Of a stretch of 64,000 bases of DNA, positions 11,156 to 23,175 are shown in pieces. The position numbers and the translations under genes were made by a program. The stretch comes from Coccinella septempunctata (Eukaryota; Arthropoda; Insecta; Coleoptera; Coccinellidae), in the NCBI RefSeq assembly GCF_907165205.1, contig NC_058193.1, positions 11,763,544-11,827,543 of the forward strand, given 5' to 3'. The notes under the pieces are model-generated. The model searched no databases. It had not been told where the DNA came from and worked only from the letters and a program-made list of their open reading frames with translations. The first letter of the stretch is position 1. Each line of letters begins with the position of its first letter.

Positions 11156-12770
11156 TTATTCATTATAATCTTTAAAACAGTTTTTAATTTTGTAGGTAAG
11201 GTAAGGGATATTCGGGATGCTTCTATATTTAACAACTTCTGTTTCTTCCACCATATCAGGGTGTGTTGGACTTTCAGCCAAAGGCAACGTTGAAGCAGAA
11301 TACAGAAGTTTTTTCAACATTGTTTTAGGATAGGCATTCTCAACCAAAAGATCAAACAGTCTTTTCATGCTTCCATCTCTGAATGTTGGATCACAGATTT
11401 TATAAATCCTGTTTTTTTGTTCTTTAATGAAATTTAATTTTATACTTATTGGATGGTCAGATAAAAAATGTATAAAATTTCCTGCAGAAGTCGTCTTTCT
11501 ATACCAATCTAATTTTATTTTATAATCCACTCGGCATACCCTGGTATCTAAGAACGGAACCGAGTTATAACAATCTTCTGTCTCAATCGTGAACTTCAAC
11601 TTAGGGTCGAAGCTGTTGAAAACTTGCAATATCTCCTCAGTTTCCGTTGATGGTAGGGATATTATTAGGTCGTCCACATATTTTTTTATAAATGCAAGTG
11701 TGAATGTTAATCTAGGTATACAGAAGTTGAGTACATAGTCCATCACATATAATGACAAGATCGGGCTAAGTCTGGATCCCATAATGCACCCAAACATCTG
11801 CAAATAGAAACTGCCATCGAACATGAAGTAACCTGATTCCAGGAGGAAGGTGATTATCTCCTTGAAGTATTCTTTTGATATGTTGCAGCATGCCTCAATC
11901 TTGTCCCAATGGAATTCTATTGCTTTCAGTACCAACTCTTTTGATATGTTGCCAAATAGGTTGACTACGTCAAGTGATATCACCACATAATCTGGGGGTA
12001 ATTCAAAATTGTTAATTTTGCAGGAAAAGTCGAACGAATCTTTTACATAATATGCATTATCCTGGTCATAGGCTTCTGTTAGGATTTGTGCAATATAATT
12101 TGAAAGTTTACATGTGGGACCCTGTACATCAGACACGATTGGTCGCATTGGGACATTTTCTTTATGTACTTTGGGATTTCCGTTCATTCTAGGGCTCACT
12201 GAATTATATGACTTCATTGATTTTGCAGCTTCTTTACTTAGTATATTTTGGTCTACAAGTGTGGATATGATTTTGTTGGTTTTATTCTGGATAGTAGTTG
12301 TTGGGTCTCTAGAAATCTTTTTGAAATCGTCAGTGTCAACAATTGAGTACATTTTCTGAAGATAATCCGCCCTACTCATAAGAACAGTCACCGAACCTTT
12401 GTCACTGTCGAGAACTACAAGGTGGTCATTAGTTCTCAAAAAGTTTTTAGTTGTCTTATATAGCCTTCCTATGTTGTCTGTCGCACGAATATTATTTTTA
12501 TTTTTATGTAGATGACCGGTTATAATGCTCGTTATCTTAGCTCTCAAAGTGTCTCTTCTATCTCCCTCCACCAAGTCTAAAATGCTCTCAACGTCTGCTA
12601 TTAGGTCTTTGATGTTTATTTCTTTGTGGTCTAAAGGGACGCTAAATTTGGAACCCAAACCAAGGACTATTCTAACCTCTTCAGGTACTGCTGTCTGGGA
12701 CAAATTCTTGAACCATTTCTCTGGAACTTTATAGTCTGCTTTATGTATTCTTCTCTGTAGTGCTTTAATC
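11156..12770 (-). pseudogene. Penelope-like element 1: reverse transcriptase
   Basis: Family signs are WFKNLS, VLGLGSKFSVP, LVVLDSDKGSVTVLM, NPKVHKENVPMRPIVS, then motif A (VVISLDVVNLF) and the catalytic box KKYVDDLIISL at about 11669-11680. FLDTRV and KLDWYRKTTSAGNF follow. Two departures: the usual GCPMGS reads GCIMGS, and the PLE N-terminus is missing because the sequence joins gypsy integrase in frame at about 12770. The same open frame runs 11156-13117 (653 codons). The catalytic aspartates are intact. Compared with the copy at 36.7-39.1 kb it is a different, diverged PLE subfamily. Confidence 0.88.
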
Positions 12771-13394
12771 GATAGCGATAGTTTTTCGACAATCTCATAT
12801 GGTCCAATTCTCAGTTCGTCAAGTTTCTTCCTATTTAATCTGTTTCCATTTTCAACAAACACCATGTCATCAACATTGAGTTCAAGATGTTCACGACCTT
12901 TATTATAGATTTTCTCGTTATATTCATGATTTTTTAATGTGTTTTTTAATGAAATTTTTCTATCTTCAGTTAAAGTTTGCTCAGAAATGTTCTCTTTTAA
13001 TTCTTTAGGCAAAACAGTGGCATCTGTACCATTCAACAAATACGATGGTGGGTACTGTGTGACTGTATTTTTGTACACATTCCTGAGCAACAGATGTCCA
13101 AGCTTTCTTTTTCTCATCTACATTAATTTTACACCTGATTTTATTTATTAAGGTTTGATCCAATCTCTCATTCAAACCATTAGAAAAGGGTGAATTCATA
13201 GCAGTGAATATCAAATTTATGCGTTTTTTATTCAAAAATTCTTCGAATTCCTTTGAATTAATGCCTGGATATTGATCTGTGAGCACAGTTATAATTTTTT
13301 CCGCATCTCCAATGTTATTCACCAATTTAATGAAATCGGTTGCGTGTTTGGGTTTTTGAAGTAAGGATATAGGCAAATCTGGTGAAGTGATCAA
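12771..13394 (-). pseudogene. Ty3/gypsy integrase, core end and C-terminal domain
   Basis: The integrase core continues from the pol frame after a frameshift near 13345: VLTDQYPGINSKEF carries the second catalytic Asp and SNGLNERLDQTL the Glu of the D,D-35-E triad. A second frameshift near 13085 moves the reading to the frame starting at 13117 (TQYPPSYLLNG). The GPY/F-like module follows (RKKLDELRIGPYEIVEKLS). Immediately after EKLS the frame enters PLE reverse transcriptase, so the integrase end and the 3' LTR are absent. No gypsy sequence was recognised on the far side of the PLE. Confidence 0.85.
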
Positions 13395-15762
13395 CTAGTA
13401 AATGCATGTATTTTTTCGTTGATCGAGATCCTCCAAAACCTCCGATTGTATCGATCGATATGATTTCGAATGGTTTTGTGGCTGGCCCTAAATGAGACAA
13501 TAATCCAAACTTTTTTTGACCTCTTGTTTTATTTTTGATGCATATCTTGCAATTTTTGCACACAGATTTTATATTTTCCGTTAAATTTTTTGCCGTATAA
13601 TATTGTCCAATCATTTTTTGCATCTGTTTTATTCCTATATGACATAAAGTCTTATGCATATTTTCCATAAATTTCCTACAGAAATTTTCTGACAATATGA
13701 TTTTCTCCTTTTTTCGAATTTTTTTATAGTGAACATTGTGTTTAGTTATTAATTGTGGTTTTTTCCTTTGCACATATGGGTTTCTTTTTTGATCTTCCAA
13801 GATATCCTCTAGTTTTATCAAATTCACAACTTTTAATTGTTCCTCCATATTGTCATCTGCTTCCAAAACAGGATTTCTGCTGAGACAGTCAGCTTCGGTA
13901 TTATTTTTACCAGGAGAATATTTGATATCAAAGTCATATTGTGATAGGTAGTACGCAAGGTCTCCAAGTTCCTCGTCAGTCCTTGATTTCAAATTCATAT
14001 TTTCCAAAGGTTTATGGTCCGAAAAAACTGTGAACTTCCTTCCTATCAATTTATGTTGCCAATATTTTACACATTCTTTAATGGCCAAGCATTCTAAGTA
14101 AATTGCCTTCTTTTTTTTTTGCACCTCATTGAGTTTTTTCAAAAAGTATGCCACTGGTTTTTCTTCTCCATTTTCCTGTGGTTGCTCAAGTACTCCACCT
14201 ACTCCCAGTAAACTTGCATCTGTATATATGTATATGGGGAGACTTGGGTCAAAAATTGTTAATACTGGCTGGGTACATAGTAAATCCTTCAATTTATCGA
14301 ATGACTCTTGACATTCTTTTGTCCAAATAAAAGGTTCTCCCTTTCTGAGGAGATTGTGTAAAGGATCTAGCGTTATAGCTGTGTTTGGTACATACTTGTG
14401 ATAAAAATTTATTTTACCTAAAAATTGTCTAACATTTTTTTGAGTCTTGGGCACTGGAAAGTTTCTTATTGAGGTTAAATTGTCTTTTAATGGCTTTACA
14501 GAATTGTTCTCAATTATATGACCTAGATATTTTACAGAATCAACTGCAAATCTACATTTTACAAATTTTAACCTGAATCCTTCTGTTTTGATTGCTTGAA
14601 ACAATTGTGTCAAATGCTCGATATGTTCTGAGAATGTTTTTGAGAAGATCAGAATATCATCAATGTAGCACACAGTAAATCCGGAAAGTTTGTGTTTTCT
14701 TATTATATTGCCCATTATTCTTTGGAATATCGCTGGCGACGTTTTGAGACCAAACGGTAAACATGTCCATTGAAAATGGCCCTCTTGAGTAACAAAAGCC
14801 GTCTTTGGTCTGTCTGTGACCCTTAGCGGTATAGACCAAAAGGCCGAATTTATGTCAAGCGATGAGAAAAACTTACAATCTCTCGTTTTTTCAGTTAGAT
14901 CTTCGATTAGCGGGAATGGTTGAGACTGAGGAACCACTATTTTATTTAGGTCTCGAAAGTCTATACACAGTCTTGATCTTTTGTTTTCGTCCCTTTTTAA
15001 CGCTAATGTTACTGGAGCTGCGAAAGGACTGTACGATTCGAGTTTTTTGTCCAGCAACTTGGCAATTTGCTGTTCAATTTCTTTCTTATCTTCGATTGTA
15101 CAGCGATATGGCCTCTTACTGCAATATTTTTCTTCGAGTAGATCAATATGTGCTTCATAACCCGATACCGTGCCCACATCGTACTTGTCTTTTGCAAAAA
15201 CAGATAAATTTAGTTGTATCAGTTCATCTATTATTGATTGCTGATCATAGTTCAGGTGATTGACATGAATTTCGAAATGTTTTGTCTCGATGTTCTCATT
15301 GAAATTGATCAAATATTCACCTCCATTCATATCAATTTTACTTTCAACAGCTTTTGAAGAACCGTGTTCTTCATATTTTTCATTCATTATTTCTTTAGAA
15401 ATAGTAACATGTCTTATTGGATTTCTTTGATTAATTTCTAAATTTTCATTTTGTGTTAAATAGAAACTCTTTATACAATCTAAACCAATCAGAAAATCAT
15501 AATCGAAGTTTGTTTTATCTATAACGAAAATATTCATTTTCTTTTCCATATCAAAAATTTTTACATTAAGTGATACCATACCACTTGCTTGTTTAACGTC
15601 ATTAATCGTTTTCAAATTAGTTTTATTGAAATTACGTTTATTTTCATTAACCATTTTCAACAATCTAGAGTTGATAAGAGACACATTCGAACCGGAATCG
15701 TAGACACCAAATATGTTAACGTTTTTATTCAATACTAATTTCACTTTGATCAATGGCGGCAC
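13327..15762 (-). pseudogene. Ty3/gypsy pol: protease, reverse transcriptase, RNase H, integrase start
   Basis: It is an 811-codon frame. Order: aspartic protease (VYDSGSNVSLI at residues 20-30, with FLIGLDCI); reverse transcriptase (RLCIDFRDLNKIV, SSLDINSAFWSIPL, LPFGLKTSPAIFQRIM, catalytic CYIDDILIF near residue 366); RNase H (YTDASLLGVGGVLEQ, SDHKPLENM, NTEADCLSR); and integrase with its zinc region (LCHIGIKQM ... CKNCKIC) and first catalytic Asp in ISIDTIGG. Polymerase and protease residues look intact. The frame is lost inside the integrase at about 13345. Gag lies just upstream on the same strand. The domain order (RT-RH-IN) identifies Ty3/gypsy rather than copia. Confidence 0.93.
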
Positions 15763-15780
15763 TACAAGTTTTTTGGATCC

Positions 15781-16506
15781 TCATCTTGAAGTTCTTGAAG
15801 TTGAGTTATTAACAATTTTGATTTGATTTCTTTGATTTGATCGTTTGTCCTTTTCATTGAACCAACAAGAAGATTCTAAATGATAACGAACTCCCTTTTT
15901 CAGTTTTTCACAAATGCTACATTTATGTTTCTTTTCTGGGTTTGGTTTTGCAACAGATTTTTGTTTCAATGTTCTATTCTTGACAAGATGTTCTAACCTC
16001 CCAATTTCATTGAATAAATCTTGTGTTTCCAAAATTTCATCTCTGTTAATCTTATCCACAATGAAATTGGGCAGGCCAGCAGCAATTAAGTCTATTAGAG
16101 TTCCCTGGTCAACTTTTTTTCTTACCTCTAGTATTAGTTTTTCTTTTTTCACAGCATACTCCAGTAGAGAGCCAGTTTGGTATTTAAAAAATATCGCATA
16201 CCTACTAGCAGACCAGCCCTTGTTTGCGTAAGTTTGGCAAAAATTTTCCCTCCAATCTGACCATTCAGAATCAAATGTTAGTTTTATCATCATGGAATTA
16301 TACCAGTCCACACATGATTTCTCCAGAAACAATCTGAATATCTCAATTGTTTCCCTATCATCAGTAATTTCAAATCTATCGCATTCTTTTTCAAAAACTT
16401 CAAGCCATTGATATGAATCTGTAGTTCTACCATCATATTTTTCAAGAACAAATCTCTCGGCTGCTTGTCTCACATTCTGTTTCTTCTGTTTCTCTTGATT
16501 TTTCAC
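15781..16506 (-). pseudogene. Ty3/gypsy gag, main part
   Basis: This 241-codon frame ends 18 bp before pol starts. It resembles insect gypsy gags in its capsid-like stretch (RLFLEKSCVDWYNSMM, FCQTYANKGWSASRYA, GSLLEYAVKKEKLILEVRK, LIDLIAAGLPNFI) and in a C-terminal cysteine cluster (CSICEKLKKG ... H ... C). It overlaps by 4 bp the frame at 16503-16808, which reads as its N-terminal part. That suggests a single frameshift in gag. A deliberate two-ORF design cannot be excluded. Confidence 0.8.
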
Positions 16507-16808
16507 CAGTACATATCCATGAAAACCATGTTACCGTCTTCATCAAAGTAGGTTTTTTTAATATCTTCTGTTAAGGCTATCCAAACATTCCTGTATTGAT
16601 GTCTTCGTTTCAAGGTATTCTTGATTATTGTAAAATTCTTTGTAGCACAGATTTCTTTATGGAAGAATGCCACTTGGAAATCTTCTGGTATCAAAAATAT
16701 TCTGCCATCTTCAGTGTTGATAGAAGTTACGGCAATGTGATTTGATTTTCCATCTTGAGAGGGTTTTACCTCAAAGGTGAACCTTAGTTTAGACATCTTC
16801 GTCTTCAA
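16503..16808 (-). pseudogene. probable N-terminal segment of the gypsy gag
   Basis: A 101-codon frame ending YFDEDGNMVFMDMYW. It is placed directly 5' of the gag frame on the same strand with a 4-bp overlap. I recall such acidic D/E-D-G-N segments preceding capsids in insect gypsy elements, but no domain is certain. It is most simply the gag N-terminus, separated by a frameshift. Confidence 0.55.
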
Positions 16809-17079
16809 TTTGTCAAGAAATGTCGTTTTATAAGATTATTTCAGGATGAGTTGATTAAAAGCACAACTGAGTTTCTCTGTAAAAGAGATTTTTGTTTTTA
16901 TTATTTACATAATTCATTTGATATAAAATTATGTACAAAATCTTACCTGTAAAAGAGAAACGACATTTAATGCTGATAATTACAATTTGTCATCAATCTC
17001 TTATGACAGGGAATAGAACGAGGTGATAAAAATCACAGAACACATAACAATCAAAATAAAGGAATAAATTTTCTTTACA
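16809..17079. other. gypsy 5' flank, possible LTR or leader remnant
   Basis: It contains an 11-bp inverted pair (AAATGTCGTTT near 16821 and AAACGACATTT near 16966) and a direct repeat CTGTAAAAGAGA (near 16877 and 16949). No primer-binding site or paired LTR could be recognised, because the 3' end of the gypsy element is missing. Confidence 0.35.
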
Positions 17080-17102
17080 TATATATATATATATATATAT
17101 AT
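17080..17102. repeat. (AT)n microsatellite
   Basis: An AT run separates gypsy sequence from the left end of the composite unit. Confidence 0.95.
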
Positions 17103-19625
17103 GAACCCGTAGTTCGTTGTTACCTCCGTTAAGTTCATTGGGCGTCCTGACCTCCAGGTGAAGGAGTTTTTTAATTGGAATAATTTTTGCTTATATATGT
17201 AGAGGGGAAGGTAAATAACAGGGGTACCTAAAGAGGGGAAAAGATTTTCATTGAAAAATTTTTCTTTAAACGAATCAGACCTTACTACCTCCGCATATAT
17301 TTCTTATTAGTAGTGCGCTCTCACCTCCCGCAACGTTGCCAGATTTCAGGAGGACAGAAAGTAGGGCAGCTTGAATTCTACTCATATACAGAATACAGCT
17401 GCTCTTCCGATTCATTTAAACATACTGAAACCTGTAAATAGTTCGAGAACGATACTGATATTAATAAACTTCATACGCTATTAATTGATTAATAAGGATT
17501 CGGAGTAAATGAATTTGGACAGAAATTATTATCTTTTCTTCATGAATATCAACAGTTTTGAATAAGTATGCTATGTCTACGATACTTCGTCCGATAGGGG
17601 AGTTTAATACCGTATAGGTCCTAAAATGAATGATACATGACAATGAAATTTTTCGTTACATATAAGATTAATTCCAAAGACAATTTTACCCGAATTTGTT
17701 CTGGTATGAAATAGTTATCTAAATTTTGGGCATTATATTCACGACATGAGGAACTCCATTGAAATGTTTTTCCCGAATGAATCAACAAAGATATACGTTT
17801 TACTTTCAGCTTCTATACTTCATTCACTTTCATTTTAGCACAGGATTGGCCATGGAAATTGAATACCTTTCAATCTGTATGGTACGAAAATGTTGGGTTG
17901 AGACGCTTGTCAAAACATTTTTGAGTTTTAAATCAGTGCTACGTAGTCCGTTCTACGTGAGACTCTCAGTAATTACGTACTTCATCACAATGTCAAATCA
18001 CTTCGGAAAATATTGCGTCGAAAATATGTAACGAACATAATTGACATTTATACAAACTGATTGAAGACATACCAAATCTATTTATTTACATGGAAAATAG
18101 AAGTAATCAGTAGCTTGAGGAGAGTTACTGTTGTTTATTTTCTTTGGCTGAAGACGTTACATCAGTTGTAGAATTCAAAAAAATCAACCCGAAGATGAAA
18201 TGCATTTGATGCAGTGTTAGCATTGAATTGAATACTCATAGGTGGTAGGGAATGGGTATCTCTTGAAGAAATGAACGGATAATTACGAGAATGTTGAATT
18301 CCTCAACAAAAATCATCTTGCGTCAAAATAATTAAAAGAAGTTTGAAGCAACAGGACCTTCACCTTCAAACAAAACAACTGCCTAGTATTCGTGTCTGTT
18401 TATTTTCAATACATTGATATAATAATAATAATTATACAGGGTGTGGCGTAATGAGTGAATAATATGGAGCCTGCGGGTAGAGTACTCTATGGCGGTTCAA
18501 ATAAATATATTTTACGTTTGGCAAAAGTGCCTTGGTTTTCGAGATATTGGGGATTTTCGATGAATCACCCCAAATAATAATAATAACTGGATATTGACAT
18601 TTTTCATCATAGCGGTTCAAAAGAAACTCCTTGATTTAATGGCATTTCTTAATTGCTCGAGGAGTCTTTTGAAATTTTTCAGTACACAGGGTGTTTCACA
18701 AGTAAACGGACAAACGAAAACCGTGAATAGAAGGCATTGAGCTTAGTTCATAAACACCTCATATGTGTGTCTTAGGCATAGAGGGGGGGATATAGAGAGG
18801 AGTTTAATCAAATTTACCTAATTTTTGTTCGGCTATAACTCCAAATATTTTAGTTGGATTCGGCTAAAAATTCATTATCCGCTTAAACTTCTAAGTTTCA
18901 ATAAAACAGAACATTAAAAGTTGACGAACACAGGACCGAACTCATTGAGGATATATTCAAATTTAAACTCATGCAAAACACTCTGTTTGTAGTTTTTCTC
19001 GTCATAATTTTGAATTTTTCAGGTATCTCCATTGATTTTCTCAAAATCAATGAAACTTTGGTATGCCTTTTCAGATTATTTTTAATGAATAATTGTTTGA
19101 TCGTGAAATGTCTGGAAAAAACAGCGCTGCATATTGACTTTTACTTCACATTAATTAATGGGATGAATATGATCGCCAATCAACTGAGGAAATCTAAAAA
19201 TGGAATTGGAAATGTTCAACTGAATTTTTTCGTTCTCAATATATGTCTTGCATTTGTTTTTGATATTTATAGCATATCTGGTCATTCAGATAAGTCATCA
19301 ACAGTGATAATAAGCTTTGTTATTGATAATGAACAAAAATAGAAATAAAAAACTACGCTATCATGATCATGAAAATAATAATTATAATTCGATGTCTTAT
19401 GAATGAATCGCTTTTTATGGACAACGTGGAACTGAAGTAATTTTCCGAACTGGTTTTCACCTCATTTGGTCTTTAAGTGAAGGTAATGATTGGCACTTCG
19501 GATAAGTATGATAAATGCACTTTCGAATTCTTCACTGATTCCGTTATAGTCATTATTGGATCTATGGAAATCTATGGATTGTTCTGGTCTTATTACAATT
19601 TGTTATTGAAACATTGATGATATTC

Positions 19626-19759
19626 ATGCACCAGCAAAAGTATTTATCAGTATTTCAGGTCATTTTATTAGAAGGGTAGGACCCCAATATTGGACTGCTA
19701 GATCTCCAGATCTGACACCCCGCGATTTCTTTCTTTGTTTTTATTCACACAACTAGTTG
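19626..19759 (+). pseudogene. DDE transposase C-terminal remnant (Tc1/mariner superfamily)
   Basis: One frame reads GPQYWTARSPDLTPRDFFL. The RSPDLTPxDFFLW block is a hallmark of insect Tc1/mariner-type transposases just before the third catalytic acid region. The upstream HAPAKVF matches the usual DGAPAH position, with the Asp lost. The flanking sequence is full of stops. The same remnant recurs at 24117-24250 and, inverted, near 59180-59310. Confidence 0.68.
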
Positions 19760-20311
19760 TCCATAGAAAAAAAGATTCATTCTGAATATCAAGTTTTAAA
19801 TTTTAGTTTCAAGATAGCGTAGTTTTTCCACCCATATTTGGATATTATCAATTTTGAAACATTTTATCCTTGTGAAAGAGTATTTTGAAGACCGAATATG
19901 GTATAATTGTTGAATACATTCAACAGAATATTCTTTGAAAAAAAACATTATGGATTTCTAAATACATTTTCAGTGTTCTATTCCTTAGAGGCGTCTGACC
20001 AGAACAATTATTTCTAGAACATGATCAACAGGTGGGGCAACCCAAAAATAAATTCATTTTGAGACAATAATAATGCAGATAAAAAAGTTGAAATTATAAT
20101 TAAAAAACTACATACATGGTGTTTTTATGAGTTTGAAGTTAAGTAAAGCCTCACTGAGCCCGGTCCCGATTTTGTCGAATTTTAATGCTCTGTTTCAATG
20201 AAATTAACAACTCAAGGCTAAATATAAATTTTCAGTCGACTTGATCAGAATTTCAGGAGTTATAGCCAAACGGAAATTTGAGAAATTTCGAAAAACCTCG
20301 AAGAAACCTAT

Positions 20312-20862
20312 ATATAGGGTGCCCCAAAACTATTGAATCAAACGTCACACCACGATAGACTAGATCAAATACTATCGAATGACACCAACATTAGTTGAGC
20401 GAAAATGTACCGTTTCTAAAAAAACTTAACCTAAAGTTGCCGATTTTCGAACTATTTTTTCAGTCACAAGGCCAATTTGTTATTGAGGATAGCGTTTTTC
20501 TCCCATATTATCACCCCTGTTTATTCTGAGTATTAAAAATCATGTAGAAAAAACAATTGTTTTAATTTTCATTTACTTAGGTTATGGTTATCGATTAACT
20601 ACTTAAAATAATTTCAATTAGGGGAGATGAAACAATAATATTACTTCAATATAATTTAAAATCGATATCCTTTTTCACAAACTGGCCCTGTTATTAAGAA
20701 AAATAGTTCGAAAATCGGCAACTTTATGTATTTTAATAAAATTCTGATTATTTTGGAAACGGTACATTTTCGTCGAACTAATGTTGGTGTCATTCGATAA
20801 TATTTGGTTTACTCTATCGTGGTGTAACGTTTGATTCACTAGTTTTGGAACACCCTGTATAT
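20312..20862. mobile_element. 550-bp foldback/MITE element with about 105-bp TIRs
   Basis: The left arm starts AGGGTGCCCCAAAACTATTG. The right arm is its inverse (ending AGTTTTGGAACACCCT). Both arms share ACACCACGATAGA, ATGACACCAACATTAGTT and AAAATGTACCGTTTC. TATA flanks both ends. No coding capacity. It lies inside the mariner-like element, so it is younger. Confidence 0.85.
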
Positions 20863-22107
20863 GGTATGATTCTGAACTCAGCTCAATGCCCTCTTTTCAC
20901 GGTTTTCATTTGTCTGTTTACTCGTGAAACACCCTGTATACTTCTTGTACTCTGAAAATTTTAAAACGAATGCCCTCACCGTCATATGAAAATTCAAATT
21001 CTTCTTGTTGTAAGAACCGTTCATCCTTTCACCCAACGCCGACCCTAGTTACATGGCCCGTTGAAAACGAAATCGGCATCTGTTTACTGCAAAACACGTG
21101 TTAACGCTGATATGAAGGGTTCAAAATTTTCTACCTGATTCGGGCTTTTTAGGAACGAATTGCTCAAGATGCCGAGTTCGAATAACATTTCGTTTTGCGT
21201 GTTATATTGGATAAAATTGAATTTATTTCATGGATGATTCGAGAATTATTGATGTCCAGAATGCTCCAGAATGATGAAAATTTTCAGATTTCATTGAAAT
21301 TCTTGCGAAAATAATCTCGTATATTTTCAAGTTTAGATTTTAATTCATTCAGAACTTTGAAGTTCGGCAAATAATGATGTAAATGATATAGATAACAGTC
21401 AATCACATTTCCTTCAGCGCAGTTGTTGTTTTGAAGAAAAAGCAGTAGATTCTCGCAAAATTCGAAACTCTACATGAATAGGCCCAGTTGTTCAGTTCGG
21501 GATTAAAGTTTATCCTAAATTGATTTTGACACTTCAGTTCAGTTCTGTCAGGTTAATCTAGGATCATCTTAAATCTCGGCCTTATCCTGAACTGAACAAC
21601 CGGGCCTTATAGTAATAGCAACGTAGCATTAATTAACTCGGTATATTATTGGAATAATATTAAATTTTCATAGCGGAGAATAGTGGTTTTCAGCCTCGGT
21701 ATTCACGAAATTCATTTTATTAGGTTTTTTTTTCATGTGAATCGGCCCGAAATCTTGGATCCCCCGACCTGATAGTTTCGTATACTTCTATGACAATAGC
21801 ATAATAACTGAAATTTCAACATTTTCACAGAAATTTTTGAATTTAAGGGAGAGACACATTAAAAAAATCGATAGCAAGTTACCGCCTAAACTGCGAGCTT
21901 GCCGAAGTTGAAACTGGTACCAATCTACTCAGTGCTTCATAATATGTATAGTTTTATGACTCAGTGTTTTTCAGAACCTGTAAAAAAAAATTAAAAACTG
22001 TAGACTCGTCATCGCCTTCCAAGGCTGCATCTTGGAAGAGCTGTCTATTTGGAAAAAAATTTATAGGAACTAGCCCCGCTTATTTTCATTAAGGAATCAT
22101 CTCCCTA

Positions 22108-22945
22108 AAGGTCGGTTCATATTATCCGTTCCGTTCAGTTCAGGCCGGCGGAAGGATCATTAGCCGTTGACGGAGGTTGCGTTCATAATAGAGAGTTGAA
22201 GTGCAGCCATGAACGTAAACGTTAACGTTATAATTGACATCTACGCATGCTCATTCGTCCGTTTTTAACGTTAACGTTAGCGTCAGCTTTACGGCCTACG
22301 TAAACTAGCGGTCTCCCACGTATACCTTAAACATCGACGTACGTTAACCGAACGTTAAACGAGTAGCACCGATGACTTGCGAATGGCCGAATTTTGATTG
22401 TTAAATGCAATTCTCGATAACCTCAAACTGTCATTGTTTACATTTCCTGTGTATTTTCTCATAATGAACGAAAATTATGTTAACGTCTGACGTTTCATGA
22501 TGGCAGCACTTCAACTCAAATTTCATCACAACACGTAAACGTTATATCTGACGTTATTTCTCACGTTAACGTTTACGTTCAGGCTAACGTATTGTGCACA
22601 CTTCAACTCTCTATTATCAGTCACGATCGTCTCAGTCACCTTCCGCTTCGTGTGTCGTGAATCTTCGGTTGCATTCGCATCGACCAGCACATGACACATG
22701 AAGCCTTTCATTTTGATCAAAACAGTACAAGAAGGACCCCAAAAATTTTTGTTAAATTATTAGTATTATTATTTTCGTTATTCTCTTACGAAAACCCTTT
22801 GACTTTTGCTAAAAATAAAATTGCTGCAATTTTGACTCAAGGAATTATGTGCTTTTGCATTATTGTTAGACGAAGATGAAGAGGAACAAAAAGTCGGTAA
22901 AAAGATTGGGTTTCTAACCAATATTGGAAAAGAGGAAAGTTGTAG
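22108..22945 (+). mobile_element. PIF/Harbinger-like element, left part, cut by the tandem junction
   Basis: It starts AAGGTCGGTTCATATTATCC, identical to the element start at 26593. It stops at the duplication junction 22945, so its right end is missing here. It contains the inner element at 22188-22615. Confidence 0.65.
22188..22615. mobile_element. nested 428-bp TIR element with ACGTTAACGT-rich arms
   Basis: The ends are ATAGAGAGTTGAAGTG and its inverse CACTTCAACTCTCTAT. Just inside, both arms carry GAACGTAAACGTTAACGT-type sequence, so the termini can fold back. TA flanks it on both sides. The copy at 26673-27386 is the same element enlarged by 285 bp. Confidence 0.8.
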
Positions 22946-23175
22946 GTGAATAATATGGAGCCTGCGGGTAGAGTACTCTATGGCGGTTCAAATAAATATA
23001 TTTTACGTTTGGCAAAAGTGCCTTGGTTTTCGAGATATTGGGGATTTTCGATGAATCACCCCAAATAATAATAATAACTGGATATTGACATTTTTCATCA
23101 TAGCGGTTCAAAAGAAACTCCTTGATTTAATGGCATTTCTTAATTGCTCGAGGAGTCTTTTGAAATTTTTCAGTA

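Larger units (their letters stand above)
18685..20940 (+). mobile_element. Tc1/mariner-like element with about 60-bp TIRs, dead
   Basis: The termini are inverted repeats: ACAGGGTGTTTCACAAG at the left and, read inwards from the right, ACAGGGTGTTTCACGAG. Complementarity extends about 55-60 bp to GGCATTGAGC. TA dinucleotides flank both ends, as expected of Tc1/mariner insertion. A transposase remnant lies inside at 19626-19759 and a foldback element at 20312-20862. The 123-codon frame at 18971-19342 has no recognisable domain. Confidence 0.75.
18455..22945 (+). repeat. tandem duplication, first copy (4,491 bp)
   Basis: It is nearly identical to 22946-27716. Both parts start at GTGAATAATATGG, and only about half a dozen single-base or short differences were noticed by eye, plus one 285-bp length difference. 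The 7-bp word GTGAATA occurs at both breakpoints and at the junction (18455, 22946, 27717). Confidence 0.93.

Noticed and set aside
16821..16977. 11-bp inverted pair as gypsy LTR ends
   Set aside because: LTR termini should be short TG...CA inverted repeats within direct LTR copies; no second LTR or primer-binding site was found.
18971..19342. 123-codon frame conserved at 23462-23833 and in part at 59627-59941
   Set aside because: Conservation follows from recent duplication of the whole unit; it lies in a dead mariner-like element, has no recognised domain, and is truncated in the other copies.
22526..22720. 64-codon minus-strand frame rich in VNVNVR, repeated at 27297-27491
   Set aside because: The peptide is a translation of the ACGTTA-rich arm of a TIR element.
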